Made by a program: the position numbers and the translations under genes. 64,000 bases of DNA, taken from Vibrio metschnikovii CIP 69.14. GTDB taxonomy: Bacteria > Pseudomonadota > Gammaproteobacteria > Enterobacterales > Vibrionaceae. The stretch spans positions 62,001-126,000 of the forward strand of contig NZ_ACZO01000004.1 in the NCBI RefSeq assembly GCF_000176155.1, in the 5' to 3' direction. Each line of letters begins with the position of its first letter. Within the stretch, counting starts at the first letter, position 1. This document shows, piece by piece, positions 56,487 through 64,000 of the stretch. The notes beneath the pieces are model-generated. The model worked only from the letters and a program-made list of their open reading frames with translations. It searched no databases and was not told the DNA's origin.

Positions 56487-57881
56487 TTAATCGTGACGGT
56501 GGCTTAACTCAGAGGGAAGGTAGACAGGAAAGCTCAGCGTAACGACTAAGCCGTGATTATTTTCAGCACTCACATGGCCATGCATTTTCTCAACCGATTG
56601 CTGAACAATGGACAAACCTAATCCATAACCATGACGAGAAGATAGTGTCGACATCGTTTGATAAAAAGGACGAAAAATCGCCTCTAATTGCTCACTCTCC
56701 ACCCCAGGACCATCATCCATCACGATGATTTTGACTTGCCGATCCTGCTTTTTTGTCATCACTGTAATGCAACACTGCTCACCCGCGTACTTAGTCGCAT
56801 TAGTCAATAAGTTATCCAATATACTGCCGAGTAACACTCGATCGCCCCGTATCCATTCATCTTGTCCACTCGGCACAAATCGCAGTTGCTGAGTGGGTTG
56901 TAAATGTGGACGAAACTGCTCGGTTTGCTGACTTAAATACGCCTGCACATCCAACGGTTGTAATACCACATCACAATGAAGACTGCGCAACCGACTAAGC
57001 TCAAGAATTTTCTCAATCATTGAATCCATCAACTGAGCTTCTTGTTCAGCGCGCACTAACCATTGAGTGCGCTCTTGGGCAACATCAGTATGGCTGGCTA
57101 AATGCAGAGCTAAGGCTTGCCGAGTCAGCGGTGTTTTTAACTCATGGGATAAGGTACGAACCAATTTTCGCTGCTCTTCAATCAATCCTTGGATCTGCTC
57201 GGCCATGTTATCGAAATCAGCCGCCAGTTGTTGAAACTCCCACGGGCTATGACCTATCGACTGTGAGACACGCGTTTCCGTGATCCCCTGAGCAACCGCA
57301 CGACTAGCAGACTGTAAACGTCCCAATGGTCTTTGCAATTGACGACTTAATACCCATGAGATCAAGGTTAAAATTAATAGGCTGAGCAACAGATTCGTTG
57401 ACCAAAGATAATAGCCCGCTCGCGATGCAGGATGTTGCTGCCATGGTAACTGGACCATCAGCGAATATCCATCGCTCATCGGCACAATGATCATCGGTTT
57501 CGAGACTCGAGTCCCCATGGGCTCGGTGAGCTGACGAGCGTTACGCATTTTCATCTGCACATGAGGGTGAATATCTCGCCCACTGACGACATGATTAGTA
57601 CTGTCTATCACGTACAATAAATAAGGCTGAGACATTTCCCATTGCGCTAACGCCTCTGCACCGAGCTGGCGCTGTTGATTGGCGCTGGTACTTAACTGTT
57701 GTAATTCTCGTTGGACTTTATTAGGTAGGGTTAAAAAACGCTCGTAGAGCACCATCTCTACGGCAGTAAAAGAGAGCAAAATCAACAACACACTGAGCGC
57801 TAAACTGGCAAAAAGACGCACCACCAATCGCTGGCAAATATGGTTTCCAGAAAAAAGACACCATTGTCTTTTATTGAACAT
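56487..57881 (-). CDS. sensor histidine kinase (CpxA/RstB-like)
   Basis: A roughly 464-residue membrane kinase: TM1 (LFASLALSVLLILLSFTAV), a periplasmic segment of about 125 residues, TM2 (LLLSLLILTLISWVL), HAMP, HisKA with H246 (LSHELKTPL), and HATPase with N box (LLTNATKYAGE) and GYGLGLSIVQQS. It overlaps the upstream regulator gene by 11 bases. The stimulus is unknown; the neighbours suggest a metal or envelope signal. The ATG at 57881 is chosen over a TTG at 57893; neither has a convincing Shine-Dalgarno. Confidence 0.9.
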   Translation of the reverse strand: MFNKRQWCLFSGNHICQRLVVRLFASLALSVLLILLSFTAVEMVLYERFLTLPNKVQRELQQLSTSANQQRQLGAEALAQWEMSQPYLLYVIDSTNHVVSGRDIHPHVQMKMRNARQLTEPMGTRVSKPMIIVPMSDGYSLMVQLPWQQHPASRAGYYLWSTNLLLSLLILTLISWVLSRQLQRPLGRLQSASRAVAQGITETRVSQSIGHSPWEFQQLAADFDNMAEQIQGLIEEQRKLVRTLSHELKTPLTRQALALHLASHTDVAQERTQWLVRAEQEAQLMDSMIEKILELSRLRSLHCDVVLQPLDVQAYLSQQTEQFRPHLQPTQQLRFVPSGQDEWIRGDRVLLGSILDNLLTNATKYAGEQCCITVMTKKQDRQVKIIVMDDGPGVESEQLEAIFRPFYQTMSTLSSRHGYGLGLSIVQQSVEKMHGHVSAENNHGLVVTLSFPVYLPSELSHRHD

Positions 57882-58554
57882 GGGCACTGGCAAATTGATA
57901 TCCCACGCCTCGCGCGGTACGAATGGTGGATTTTGGCCATCCAGCTTGCGATAGCTTACGACGTATATTACTGATATGCATATCTAAATTACGATCAAAC
58001 GGACACAACTCTCGTTTTAACACTTGATGCTGGAGCTCAGATTTGGAGATCACTTGCTGCGGATGAGCCGCCAGATAAGTCACTAAATCGAGTTCGGTTT
58101 GGGTGAACGGCAGCCGACGTAAGGTATCAATATGCGCTGACAGTTGCCCTGAAAAATTCAGTGCAAAATGATGGGTATGACGCTGTTTCTCTAATGCAAC
58201 TCGACGTAGTGTCGCTTTGATCAAAGTGAGTAATTTCGGAATACTGAACGGTTTGGTTAAATAGTGATCCGCTCCGGCTTCATAGCCATCGATTTTTGCC
58301 GCTTCGTCCGCAAAAGCACTGATCATGACAATCGGGGTCGAAAAACGCTGGCAGATGCGCCGTGCCGCCTGCAATCCATTGAGTTTAGGCATCATCACAT
58401 CGAGTAACACCAGATCAAAGGGATGGCTGGCGAGCTGAGTTAACGCTTGCTCGCCATCATGGGCACAGATGACTTGATAGCCTTCATTCACCAACACGGA
58501 TTCGAGCAGTTGGCACATCATCGGATCATCATCAGCAATTAGAATGGTCGGCAT
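57871..58554 (-). CDS. OmpR-family response regulator
   Basis: A 227-residue regulator: receiver domain with phosphoacceptor D52 (LVLLDVMMPKLNG), the acidic pair DDD at 8-10 and K near residue 101 (YLTKPF), then a winged-helix DNA-binding domain (TQTELDLVTYLAAHPQQVIS, GVGYQF). It is paired with the overlapping kinase. A 29-base dyad begins seven bases before its ATG and overlaps where a Shine-Dalgarno should be, suggesting autoregulation by protein or RNA structure. Confidence 0.93.
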   Translation of the reverse strand: MPTILIADDDPMMCQLLESVLVNEGYQVICAHDGEQALTQLASHPFDLVLLDVMMPKLNGLQAARRICQRFSTPIVMISAFADEAAKIDGYEAGADHYLTKPFSIPKLLTLIKATLRRVALEKQRHTHHFALNFSGQLSAHIDTLRRLPFTQTELDLVTYLAAHPQQVISKSELQHQVLKRELCPFDRNLDMHISNIRRKLSQAGWPKSTIRTARGVGYQFASAHVQ

Positions 58555-58560
58555 GAGCTT

Positions 58561-58589
58561 AATAATAACAAATAGGAATTGTTATTATT
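58561..58589. promoter_or_regulatory. 29-base dyad directly upstream of the response regulator
   Basis: AATAATAACAA (58561-58571) and TTGTTATTATT (58579-58589) form a perfect 11-base inverted repeat around ATAGGAA, ending seven bases from the ATG. It could be an operator for the regulator itself or a metalloregulator, or an mRNA hairpin in the ribosome-binding region. Confidence 0.6.
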
Positions 58590-58642
58590 CTATTTATTAT
58601 TAACTCAAATACAAGCACAACAGCCGATAGCCTTCATACGAG

Positions 58643-59548
58643 TTAATCTAAATCAATTTGCCAGCGCTGCCAGGGATGTTCAACATCAAATCCTTGCCCT
58701 AAACGGCTTAACGGATCGATCACAATATAGCGTGAAAACTCTCCCAATAAGACCTTTAACGCAGGACTCGGCGGACGAGTCGTCAATACCCAAACATCGG
58801 ATGACGTTTGCAACCATTGTTTTAACTGTTGTTGATCTTGCGTATTCCACTCCAGCTCCGGCTTAAATTGCTGCCCTTGGATTGATAAACTGTAGCCCGC
58901 AGCAAAATCGAGCAGTGCTTCATCCAATAACACCACACTTTCGACCTCATGATTGAACAATCGCGCTTGATTAGCAAAAAGCTGCTGCTGTAGTTCACCA
59001 GCCACGCGCTGCTGATTCGCCTGAATATTCGCTTGTTGTGAGCTAAAAATTTGCTGTAAATCGAGGCTAATATTATTCAGCATGGTGGTTAAATTGAGTG
59101 GATTGAGCCACACATACGGCGAGATCTGTCCTTGTCCATCTCGTAATGATGAAACCGCTGGCGCTCTTGGCGTTAAGGCTTGCGCAGCATCAATGGGCAC
59201 CAGATGAATATTGTATTGACGCACCTGAGGATAAATCGGATCTTGCGGCCAAATGGAGCGGATGGTCACGACCGCTTTCGCTTCTCTGGCGTACTTGGCC
59301 ACTTTTTGCTGCTCACTATCAAACCAGCTTTGATGACGCTGCAAGCTAAAGCGAGGCGATGGCAGATAGACAACCTCTATTGGCGTCTGAGCAACCAGCT
59401 GCTTGGTTAACCAATAGGTGACCGGCAGAGAAGTTAATACACGGTCTTGAGCTTGTGCTGATAGAGACACCAGCAGCAATGAACTACACAATAGCAACCA
59501 CAATTGGGTCATGATGGTTCGGCAGTGAGGGTACATAACATTATCCAT
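58643..59548 (-). CDS. second ZnuA-like binding protein lacking canonical ligands
   Basis: A 301-residue secreted protein of the TroA/ZnuA fold with a signal region (LWLLLCSSLLLVSLSAQAQ). The segment equivalent to DPHxWL reads SPYVWLNPLNL (His replaced by Tyr), and the one equivalent to HDAYGYF reads LLDEALLDFAAGYSL (no His), so the classical metal site is missing. It overlaps the permease stop by eight bases and is the last gene of the importer operon. It may be an accessory chaperone or bind a metal complex rather than a bare ion. The start is uncertain (59548 or 59512). Confidence 0.8.
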   Translation of the reverse strand: MDNVMYPHCRTIMTQLWLLLCSSLLLVSLSAQAQDRVLTSLPVTYWLTKQLVAQTPIEVVYLPSPRFSLQRHQSWFDSEQQKVAKYAREAKAVVTIRSIWPQDPIYPQVRQYNIHLVPIDAAQALTPRAPAVSSLRDGQGQISPYVWLNPLNLTTMLNNISLDLQQIFSSQQANIQANQQRVAGELQQQLFANQARLFNHEVESVVLLDEALLDFAAGYSLSIQGQQFKPELEWNTQDQQQLKQWLQTSSDVWVLTTRPPSPALKVLLGEFSRYIVIDPLSRLGQGFDVEHPWQRWQIDLD

Positions 59549-60419
59549 TCGGTCTTAATACTCGCCATAAGGTGGCGCTGATAAAAAACAGGGTTGAGAG
59601 TAAAATAATCGCCGCCCCAGAAGGTAAAGGCCATTGATAAACAACCGGTAAAATGGTCCCGCCAATGCAAGCTAAGGTCGCTAAGCAAGCCGATAGCATC
59701 ACAAAGCTGGCATTATTGCGAGTTAATAGACGCGCCGTCGCGCCGGGGATCAGCAGCAGGGCGCCAACTAAAATTGCGCCAATCACTTTGACCGAAACTA
59801 TCGTCACTAGGGTTATCATGATGACAAACAGGTAGTCATAACCGTTGACCAGGTAGCCACGGACTTTCGCGATATCCGGGCTTAAACAAGCCAGTAAGAT
59901 ACGGTTATAACTGAGTAGCAGTACTAACATGATCAAGCTACACACTAGAACCAGCAACATAATATCTTGCCGAGTGACGGTTAAAATCGACCCAAACAAC
60001 ACATTTTCTAATAAATGAATATTAATTTTACGCGCTACGTACATCAGTAGCGCTGCGCCCAATGCCAAGGCTGCGGAGAGAAAGACGCCAACTAAAGTAT
60101 CGTAAGGTACTTGGGTACGATTACGCACGTAATGCAGTAGTAAGGCAAAAATCAAGCAGAAGCTGAACAAACCAATCATCGGCGATTCGGGACTTTCACC
60201 CAATAAAATACCGATAGCAATCCCCGTAATCGCTGCATGGCCCACCGCTTCGGAGAAAAATGCCAAGCGTTTCGCTATCACTAAAGTCCCCAACCCACCA
60301 AGCAAAGGGCCTAAAATTACCGCAGCAATTAACGCATTGAGCATAAAAGCGTAGGCAAAGCTTTCCGCTAACCAACCACGTTCAACTCCGGTGATCAGCC
60401 ATTGTTGTAATGTTTCCAT
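59541..60419 (-). CDS. metal ABC transporter permease (ZnuB-like)
   Basis: A 292-residue ABC-3 family permease with about eight helices, including FMLNALIAAVILGPLLGGLGTLV at the N-terminus and the conserved AFFSEAVGHAAITGIAIG and VVSVKVIGAILVGALLLIPGATARLL. It forms the channel for the metal delivered by the ZnuA-like protein. Its ATG overlaps the ATPase stop by one base (TAATG). Confidence 0.93.
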   Translation of the reverse strand: METLQQWLITGVERGWLAESFAYAFMLNALIAAVILGPLLGGLGTLVIAKRLAFFSEAVGHAAITGIAIGILLGESPESPMIGLFSFCLIFALLLHYVRNRTQVPYDTLVGVFLSAALALGAALLMYVARKINIHLLENVLFGSILTVTRQDIMLLVLVCSLIMLVLLLSYNRILLACLSPDIAKVRGYLVNGYDYLFVIMITLVTIVSVKVIGAILVGALLLIPGATARLLTRNNASFVMLSACLATLACIGGTILPVVYQWPLPSGAAIILLSTLFFISATLWRVLRPNG

Positions 60420-61189
60420 TAAGCCGCTCGCTCTTGTTTGGACGCCAAATGCCCATGCTGACTGTAGTGCTCAAAAAGTCGCTCAATATTATCGGGGTGC
60501 AAGACTTGTGCGACCGGTCCCGAGGCGACCAATTGACGATTGATGACATGGACTTGGCCAGGTGTAGTTTGTAAGATGCGCCGTACCGCGCCAATATCAT
60601 GGTGTACCGCTAATACCGTCACACCTTCGGCCACTAAATCCGCAATCAGTTGCTCTAAGTACTGTACGCCTTGCTCATCCATCCCGGTTGTCGGTTCATC
60701 CAAAATCAGCAGCTCTGGCTTATCGAGTAGCGCCTGAGCAAACATCACCCGTTGCAATTCACCGCCTGATAATTGACCCAGACGTAAATGAGCACGACTC
60801 GCCATACCAACCCGCTGTAGACTGTTCAAAACCTGCTCGCGATTCGTTCGCTTGTAAGGTGACAGCGCTTGTAAAAACAGCGGTAACCGGCTGATATTGA
60901 GCAGCATAAAATCCATCACACTGATCGGTAAACTTGATTCAAATAAGGCTTTTTGAGGCACATAACCCATTTGCTGCTTAGCGCCCAGCGGCCACTCAAG
61001 AGCAATACCTCCCTGAAAAGGGGTTAAGCCCATAATTGAACGCAGTAAAGAGGTTTTCCCTCCGCCATTTGGCCCCATAATGATATGGCATTGGCCAGCG
61101 GCAAACGCATGATCAAACGGCATTAAAACCTGTTGATTGGCGTAACCCAAACTCAGTTGGCTAAGATGAATTGCCGGTCCCAGCATCAT
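60419..61189 (-). CDS. metal ABC transporter ATPase (ZnuC-like)
   Basis: A 256-residue ATPase with Walker A MGPNGGGKTS, signature LSGGELQRVMFAQAL, Walker B LLILDEPTTGMD and H-loop VHHD. It belongs to the manganese/zinc/iron chelate-type ABC family. The start overlaps the upstream binding-protein stop by four bases (ATGA), so binding protein, ATPase and permease are translationally coupled. Confidence 0.94.
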   Translation of the reverse strand: MMLGPAIHLSQLSLGYANQQVLMPFDHAFAAGQCHIIMGPNGGGKTSLLRSIMGLTPFQGGIALEWPLGAKQQMGYVPQKALFESSLPISVMDFMLLNISRLPLFLQALSPYKRTNREQVLNSLQRVGMASRAHLRLGQLSGGELQRVMFAQALLDKPELLILDEPTTGMDEQGVQYLEQLIADLVAEGVTVLAVHHDIGAVRRILQTTPGQVHVINRQLVASGPVAQVLHPDNIERLFEHYSQHGHLASKQERAA

Positions 61190-62118
61190 TGAGCTTGCTC
61201 GCTCATCTGATTAGCATAATGAATGGCTTGCACTAACGTTTGTGTGTTGTCTTGCATCTCTTTGATCACTTTATCGGCCGTAAAAGGACCATGAGTCATG
61301 TGTGAAAACCGGTATAACTTAACGCCAGTTTCGCGCTCAATGGTATCGACAAAGCGATTCGGCATTTCTAGTTCATAAAACAGGACATTAATTCCAGACT
61401 GGCGAATTTTATTGATCGTATCTTGTAGCTGGCTGGCACTCGGCTCAACCCCGTGGGCAGGTTCAATCACCGCACTGACTTCAATCCCAAATTCTTGCAG
61501 TAAATAGTTATAGGCGTTATGAGTGGTTGCCACTTTTAAAGCTTGAACATTGGCATCAATTAATTGTTGCATCGCCGCCTGCTTCATTTGACGCATCTGG
61601 CGCGCAAATTGCCGCGCATTGGCGAGATAAAATTCACCATTATCAGGATCAAGCTGAGCTAAAGCCTGAGCAATGGTATAGACCTTTTGAATCGAGGTTG
61701 CGATACCCACAAAAGTATGGGGATTTTTGGCACCATCGCCAACACTCGCGCCCATTGCGGCCAATAAGGGCACTTGTTGATTAGCGTAAATAACTTGAAG
61801 ATCGGAACGCTGAGCAGCAGCAAGCACTTTCATCGCATAATCATCATGACCGATGCCATTGACCACCAAAACATCCATCTGCTGTAAACGCAGTAAATCC
61901 CCCGGTTGCGGTTGATAATTGTGTGGGTTAAAGCCTGCATCAACCAGTGGCAAAATGGTCGCTCTATCTTGGACAATCGTGGCAACATAACTGTAGTAAG
62001 GGTGTAGCGTGATACCGATGGTCAATTTATCAGATCCTGCCACCGCGTGACTGGCAAACAGTAAGGAGATCGTTAACAGCGTTCTATGAAAGACGGCTCT
62101 AATCTGGCTTGATAACAT
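61186..62118 (-). CDS. ZnuA-like metal-binding periplasmic protein
   Basis: A 310-residue cluster A-I binding protein with signal peptide ending at SHAVAG. Candidate metal ligands sit at the expected places: H66 (NPHNYQP), H134 (NPHTFVG), H200 (THNAYNYL) and an acidic residue at about 249-251 (YELEMPN). The His-rich acidic loop typical of high-affinity ZnuA is absent, so the metal may be Zn, Mn or another divalent ion. The operon continues with ATPase and permease. Confidence 0.93.
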   Translation of the reverse strand: MLSSQIRAVFHRTLLTISLLFASHAVAGSDKLTIGITLHPYYSYVATIVQDRATILPLVDAGFNPHNYQPQPGDLLRLQQMDVLVVNGIGHDDYAMKVLAAAQRSDLQVIYANQQVPLLAAMGASVGDGAKNPHTFVGIATSIQKVYTIAQALAQLDPDNGEFYLANARQFARQMRQMKQAAMQQLIDANVQALKVATTHNAYNYLLQEFGIEVSAVIEPAHGVEPSASQLQDTINKIRQSGINVLFYELEMPNRFVDTIERETGVKLYRFSHMTHGPFTADKVIKEMQDNTQTLVQAIHYANQMSEQAQ

Positions 62119-62134
62119 AACGATTTTTCTCTTA

Positions 62135-62728
62135 TTAATGCGATAGTGAGGCAGACAGCGGCCAACGCTTCCACCCAGCTTGAATCCATGATGAATCAGT
62201 AAGTGCTAACCAATCTGATAACTCTCCCACAATTGGCTGAGTAAAAAACCAGACTTGCGCGTCAGCATCAGGGCCTTGGGGGTACCAGATCAAAACATGC
62301 CCAACTTGACTAGGGTCTTGCGCCAATCCTAAATAGCCTTGAGCAACCTGCTGCCATTGATGTTCACCCAAATAATGCCAGCTACTATCACGCACAAAAG
62401 GCGCAATACCCTCTTCTGCCAGCCATTGCACCGAGGGCCACTGATGCTCTAGATGGTGAAAGAAATGCAGCTCTTGTTCAGCAAGGCTTAGCTCAATCAA
62501 CAGACTTTTTTGCTTTTCATTGAGATCCTGGGCACGCAGCTCAAAGGATAACGGCGTCGTCGGTGGTGTGACTTCAACGAGTCTGCCACGCAACAACAGT
62601 GCCGAGACCAGTAGGATCAACAGCATGCTGCCGAGTACCCACCATGTTTCTTGACTGCCCTTATCCGCCTTGACCTGAACGCGCACCGTCGACGGCGTTG
62701 ATGAGTGAGAATTAAAGTTCAACGCCAT
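62135..62728 (-). CDS. DUF6162-like membrane-anchored protein
   Basis: A 197-residue protein with one N-terminal membrane helix (TWWVLGSMLLILLVSALLL) and an extracytoplasmic domain rich in His, Trp and Gln (LHFFHHLEHQWPS, HYLGEHQWQQVAQGYLG). I relate it to the DUF6162 proteins seen beside bacterial metal ABC importers, on recall of family and context rather than a search. The ATG at 62728 overlaps the upstream gene by 17 bases and has TTGAG; an ATG at 62749 lacks a Shine-Dalgarno. Probable role: periplasmic metal handling or scaffold. Confidence 0.75.
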   Translation of the reverse strand: MALNFNSHSSTPSTVRVQVKADKGSQETWWVLGSMLLILLVSALLLRGRLVEVTPPTTPLSFELRAQDLNEKQKSLLIELSLAEQELHFFHHLEHQWPSVQWLAEEGIAPFVRDSSWHYLGEHQWQQVAQGYLGLAQDPSQVGHVLIWYPQGPDADAQVWFFTQPIVGELSDWLALTDSSWIQAGWKRWPLSASLSH

Positions 62729-63014
62729 CAATCTCAACAGGTGCTTCATGGCCAGGATCAAACACAATGTAATAGTCACCGTTTGGGATAGTAAACGTCA
62801 CCTCAGAACGTTGATCGGTTTTTCCAATTTCAATCAGTACATCGTCATAATCAAACATACGTACCGTTTCATTGATGGCCGGACTACTGTCGCTGTATCC
62901 CGCTTGGCACAAGATGTGATCGGCCTGTTTTTGGCACTCCATGACTGGAAAATGAGCCCAACTCAACCCACTCAATAAACCACTCGTCAACACAAGCCAC
63001 TGTTGCCACTTCAT
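62712..63014 (-). CDS. 100-residue secreted protein with predicted N-terminal His
   Basis: A small exported protein: signal peptide MKWQQWLVLTSGLLSGLSWA, then predicted mature start H21 (HFPVMECQKQADHILCQ). Two cysteines, C27 and C36, could form a disulfide; H33 and H89 (FDPGHEAP) are further possible ligands. The C-terminal part looks like a beta-sandwich (SEVTFTIPNGDYYIVF), as in small copper- or metal-binding proteins. I recognise no named family. It lies between DUF4198 and DUF6162 genes with ten- and minus-17-base spacing, firmly in the importer operon. Confidence 0.82.
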   Translation of the reverse strand: MKWQQWLVLTSGLLSGLSWAHFPVMECQKQADHILCQAGYSDSSPAINETVRMFDYDDVLIEIGKTDQRSEVTFTIPNGDYYIVFDPGHEAPVEIDGVEL

Positions 63015-63024
63015 TGCATACCTC

Positions 63025-63849
63025 TTATTTTAAAACCGCTTCAAAAGTTAAATGGATGGAAGAACGCGCTTGTTCAGCAAGTGGATTATCGTCTAAAGGA
63101 CCGCTAAAACCAGCAATCAATAAATAGCGACCCGCCTGATGTGGCGTGAATTGAATTTTGCCATCCTTATCGCTAGTCAGAATCACCGCTTCTTGTTGAT
63201 TACGGTACAAAGTGCCATCTTGACGAATTTCTGCTTCTACACCAGCTTGGGGCTGTCCATTAAAGAAAAACTGCAAAATCGCGGTTTCGCCTTCGACAAT
63301 GTCGGCTGGATGAGTCACAGGAACCAACTCTAAGAATTTCTTTTCTAATTCAAAAACTTGTCTAGATGGTTGATTCACAGTGACATAAGCTTCAGTACGG
63401 TTAAACACCAAAACGCTTTGCACATTCTGCGCTCCTTCAGGCAACACTGCATCACGCTCTGCGGCATTGGCAGCAATACGTCGTGGCGTTTGACGAGCTC
63501 CGATGGTGTAAGTGGTCATATAAAATGGCTGACCCGTAAGGCTGATTTTATGGGTGCCCGGTTCAGAGAAAAAGAAGTCGAAGCTCGACTTACGCTTATG
63601 CTTAGCCACAAAAGCAAAGCGCTCGCGCTGACCACTTGGCGTGATCACCACGCCAGAATCTAATCCTAACGGCTTATCGAAGACAAAAGTTCCGTGTGAC
63701 GCGCTGGCGTCAGTGGTGATCCAATCACCGTCTTGTGAAGAGACCGTAAACTCACTCGGTAACACCCAACGAGGATGGGCGACCACTGCCGCTGACGCTA
63801 AGGCCGCAACCGCTAATAAACCGGTAGAAAATACGCGATACAACATCAT
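63025..63849 (-). CDS. DUF4198 periplasmic metal-associated protein
   Basis: A 274-residue exported protein with signal peptide ending AVVA and predicted mature start H25 (HPRWVLPSEFTVS). It contains the DUF4198 features DASASHGTFVFDKP and a C-terminal Ig-like domain (GRYLLIAGFSGPLDDN). DUF4198 proteins (NikK-like) occur with cobalt/nickel and other metal importers and use the N-terminal His as ligand. AGGA lies eight bases before the ATG at 63849. It heads the importer genes seen here, after a 78-base gap. Confidence 0.88.
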   Translation of the reverse strand: MMLYRVFSTGLLAVAALASAAVVAHPRWVLPSEFTVSSQDGDWITTDASASHGTFVFDKPLGLDSGVVITPSGQRERFAFVAKHKRKSSFDFFFSEPGTHKISLTGQPFYMTTYTIGARQTPRRIAANAAERDAVLPEGAQNVQSVLVFNRTEAYVTVNQPSRQVFELEKKFLELVPVTHPADIVEGETAILQFFFNGQPQAGVEAEIRQDGTLYRNQQEAVILTSDKDGKIQFTPHQAGRYLLIAGFSGPLDDNPLAEQARSSIHLTFEAVLK

Positions 63850-63927
63850 TTATTCATTCCTATGTAGTGCTCTTAGTTGAAGAGCCGTCATACTATTAAC
63901 GACTATCCTTGGATTAAATGGCGATCA

Positions 63928-64000
63928 TTAAGGTTGATAACGTAGCCTGATCACGCCCGTTTCATAAGTAGCATCGAGTTGATACTGCTCAGGCTGAGCA
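63928..64000 (-). CDS. 3' end of an unidentified gene (partial)
   Basis: An open minus-strand frame enters from the right edge of the window and ends at TAA (63928-63930), giving the last 23 residues AQPEQYQLDATYETGVIRLR plus YQP. The amphipathic beta-like character suggests an exported protein. It is probably the next upstream member of the metal operon. It is too short to name. Confidence 0.55.
   Translation of the reverse strand, partial: AQPEQYQLDATYETGVIRLRYQP

Overview
The window is a chromosomal segment of a marine or estuarine gammaproteobacterium, almost certainly a Vibrio. The evidence is an OmpU-type porin, a ChiS-type chitin sensor upstream of a chitin-oligosaccharide operon, and a gene order (nlpI-pnp-rpsO-truB-rbfA-infB-nusA-rimP-tRNA-secG-glmM-folP-ftsH-rlmE / yhbY / greA / ompU / dacB / tyrS / erpA / hemL / rsmC / chiS / chitin operon / fbpABC / amtB-glnK) that I recall as matching the large chromosome of V. 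cholerae. I cannot fix the species from sequence alone. I see no transposase, integrase, phage gene, rRNA or CRISPR array.

Region 1 (1-16.2 kb, mostly minus strand) is housekeeping: lipoprotein NlpI, PNPase, ribosomal protein S15, ribosome and tRNA maturation (TruB, RbfA, RimP), translation and transcription factors (IF2, NusA), initiator tRNA and tRNA-Leu(GAG), SecG, GlmM, dihydropteroate synthase, FtsH and RlmE. Region 2 (16.2-28 kb) holds YhbY, GreA, OmpU, PBP4 (DacB), TyrS, an M23 endopeptidase, ErpA, HemL, an unlisted 39-residue cysteine-rich membrane peptide, an AI-2E family permease whose frame is broken at a run of nine A, and RsmC.

Region 3 (28-46 kb, plus strand) is chitin catabolism. 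ChiS is followed by a 747-base control region containing a SlmA-like operator, then a periplasmic chitooligosaccharide-binding protein, two permeases, two ATPases, cytoplasmic GH9 and GH20 hydrolases, GH94 diacetylchitobiose phosphorylase and a hexose-phosphate mutase. Oligosaccharides are imported, trimmed to disaccharides, phosphorolysed, and GlcNAc-1-P is isomerised to GlcNAc-6-P. The glucosamine kinase gene expected between GH9 and GH20 is missing; an 18-codon mini-ORF occupies the junction.

Region 4 (46-54 kb) has a Fur-boxed ferric-iron importer (FbpABC), a sigma54/NtrC-type glnK-amtB operon, a YacL/UPF0231 protein and a glycerate kinase. Region 5 (54-64 kb, minus strand) is an accessory metal-acquisition island: DUF4198 protein, a 100-residue secreted protein, a DUF6162-like membrane-anchored protein, ZnuA/ZnuC/ZnuB-like importer, a second ligand-poor ZnuA paralogue, an OmpR-type two-component pair and a TonB-dependent receptor with a Fur-like box. 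Two of its secreted proteins are predicted to begin with histidine after signal-peptide cleavage, which makes this island the best candidate for under-described biology here.
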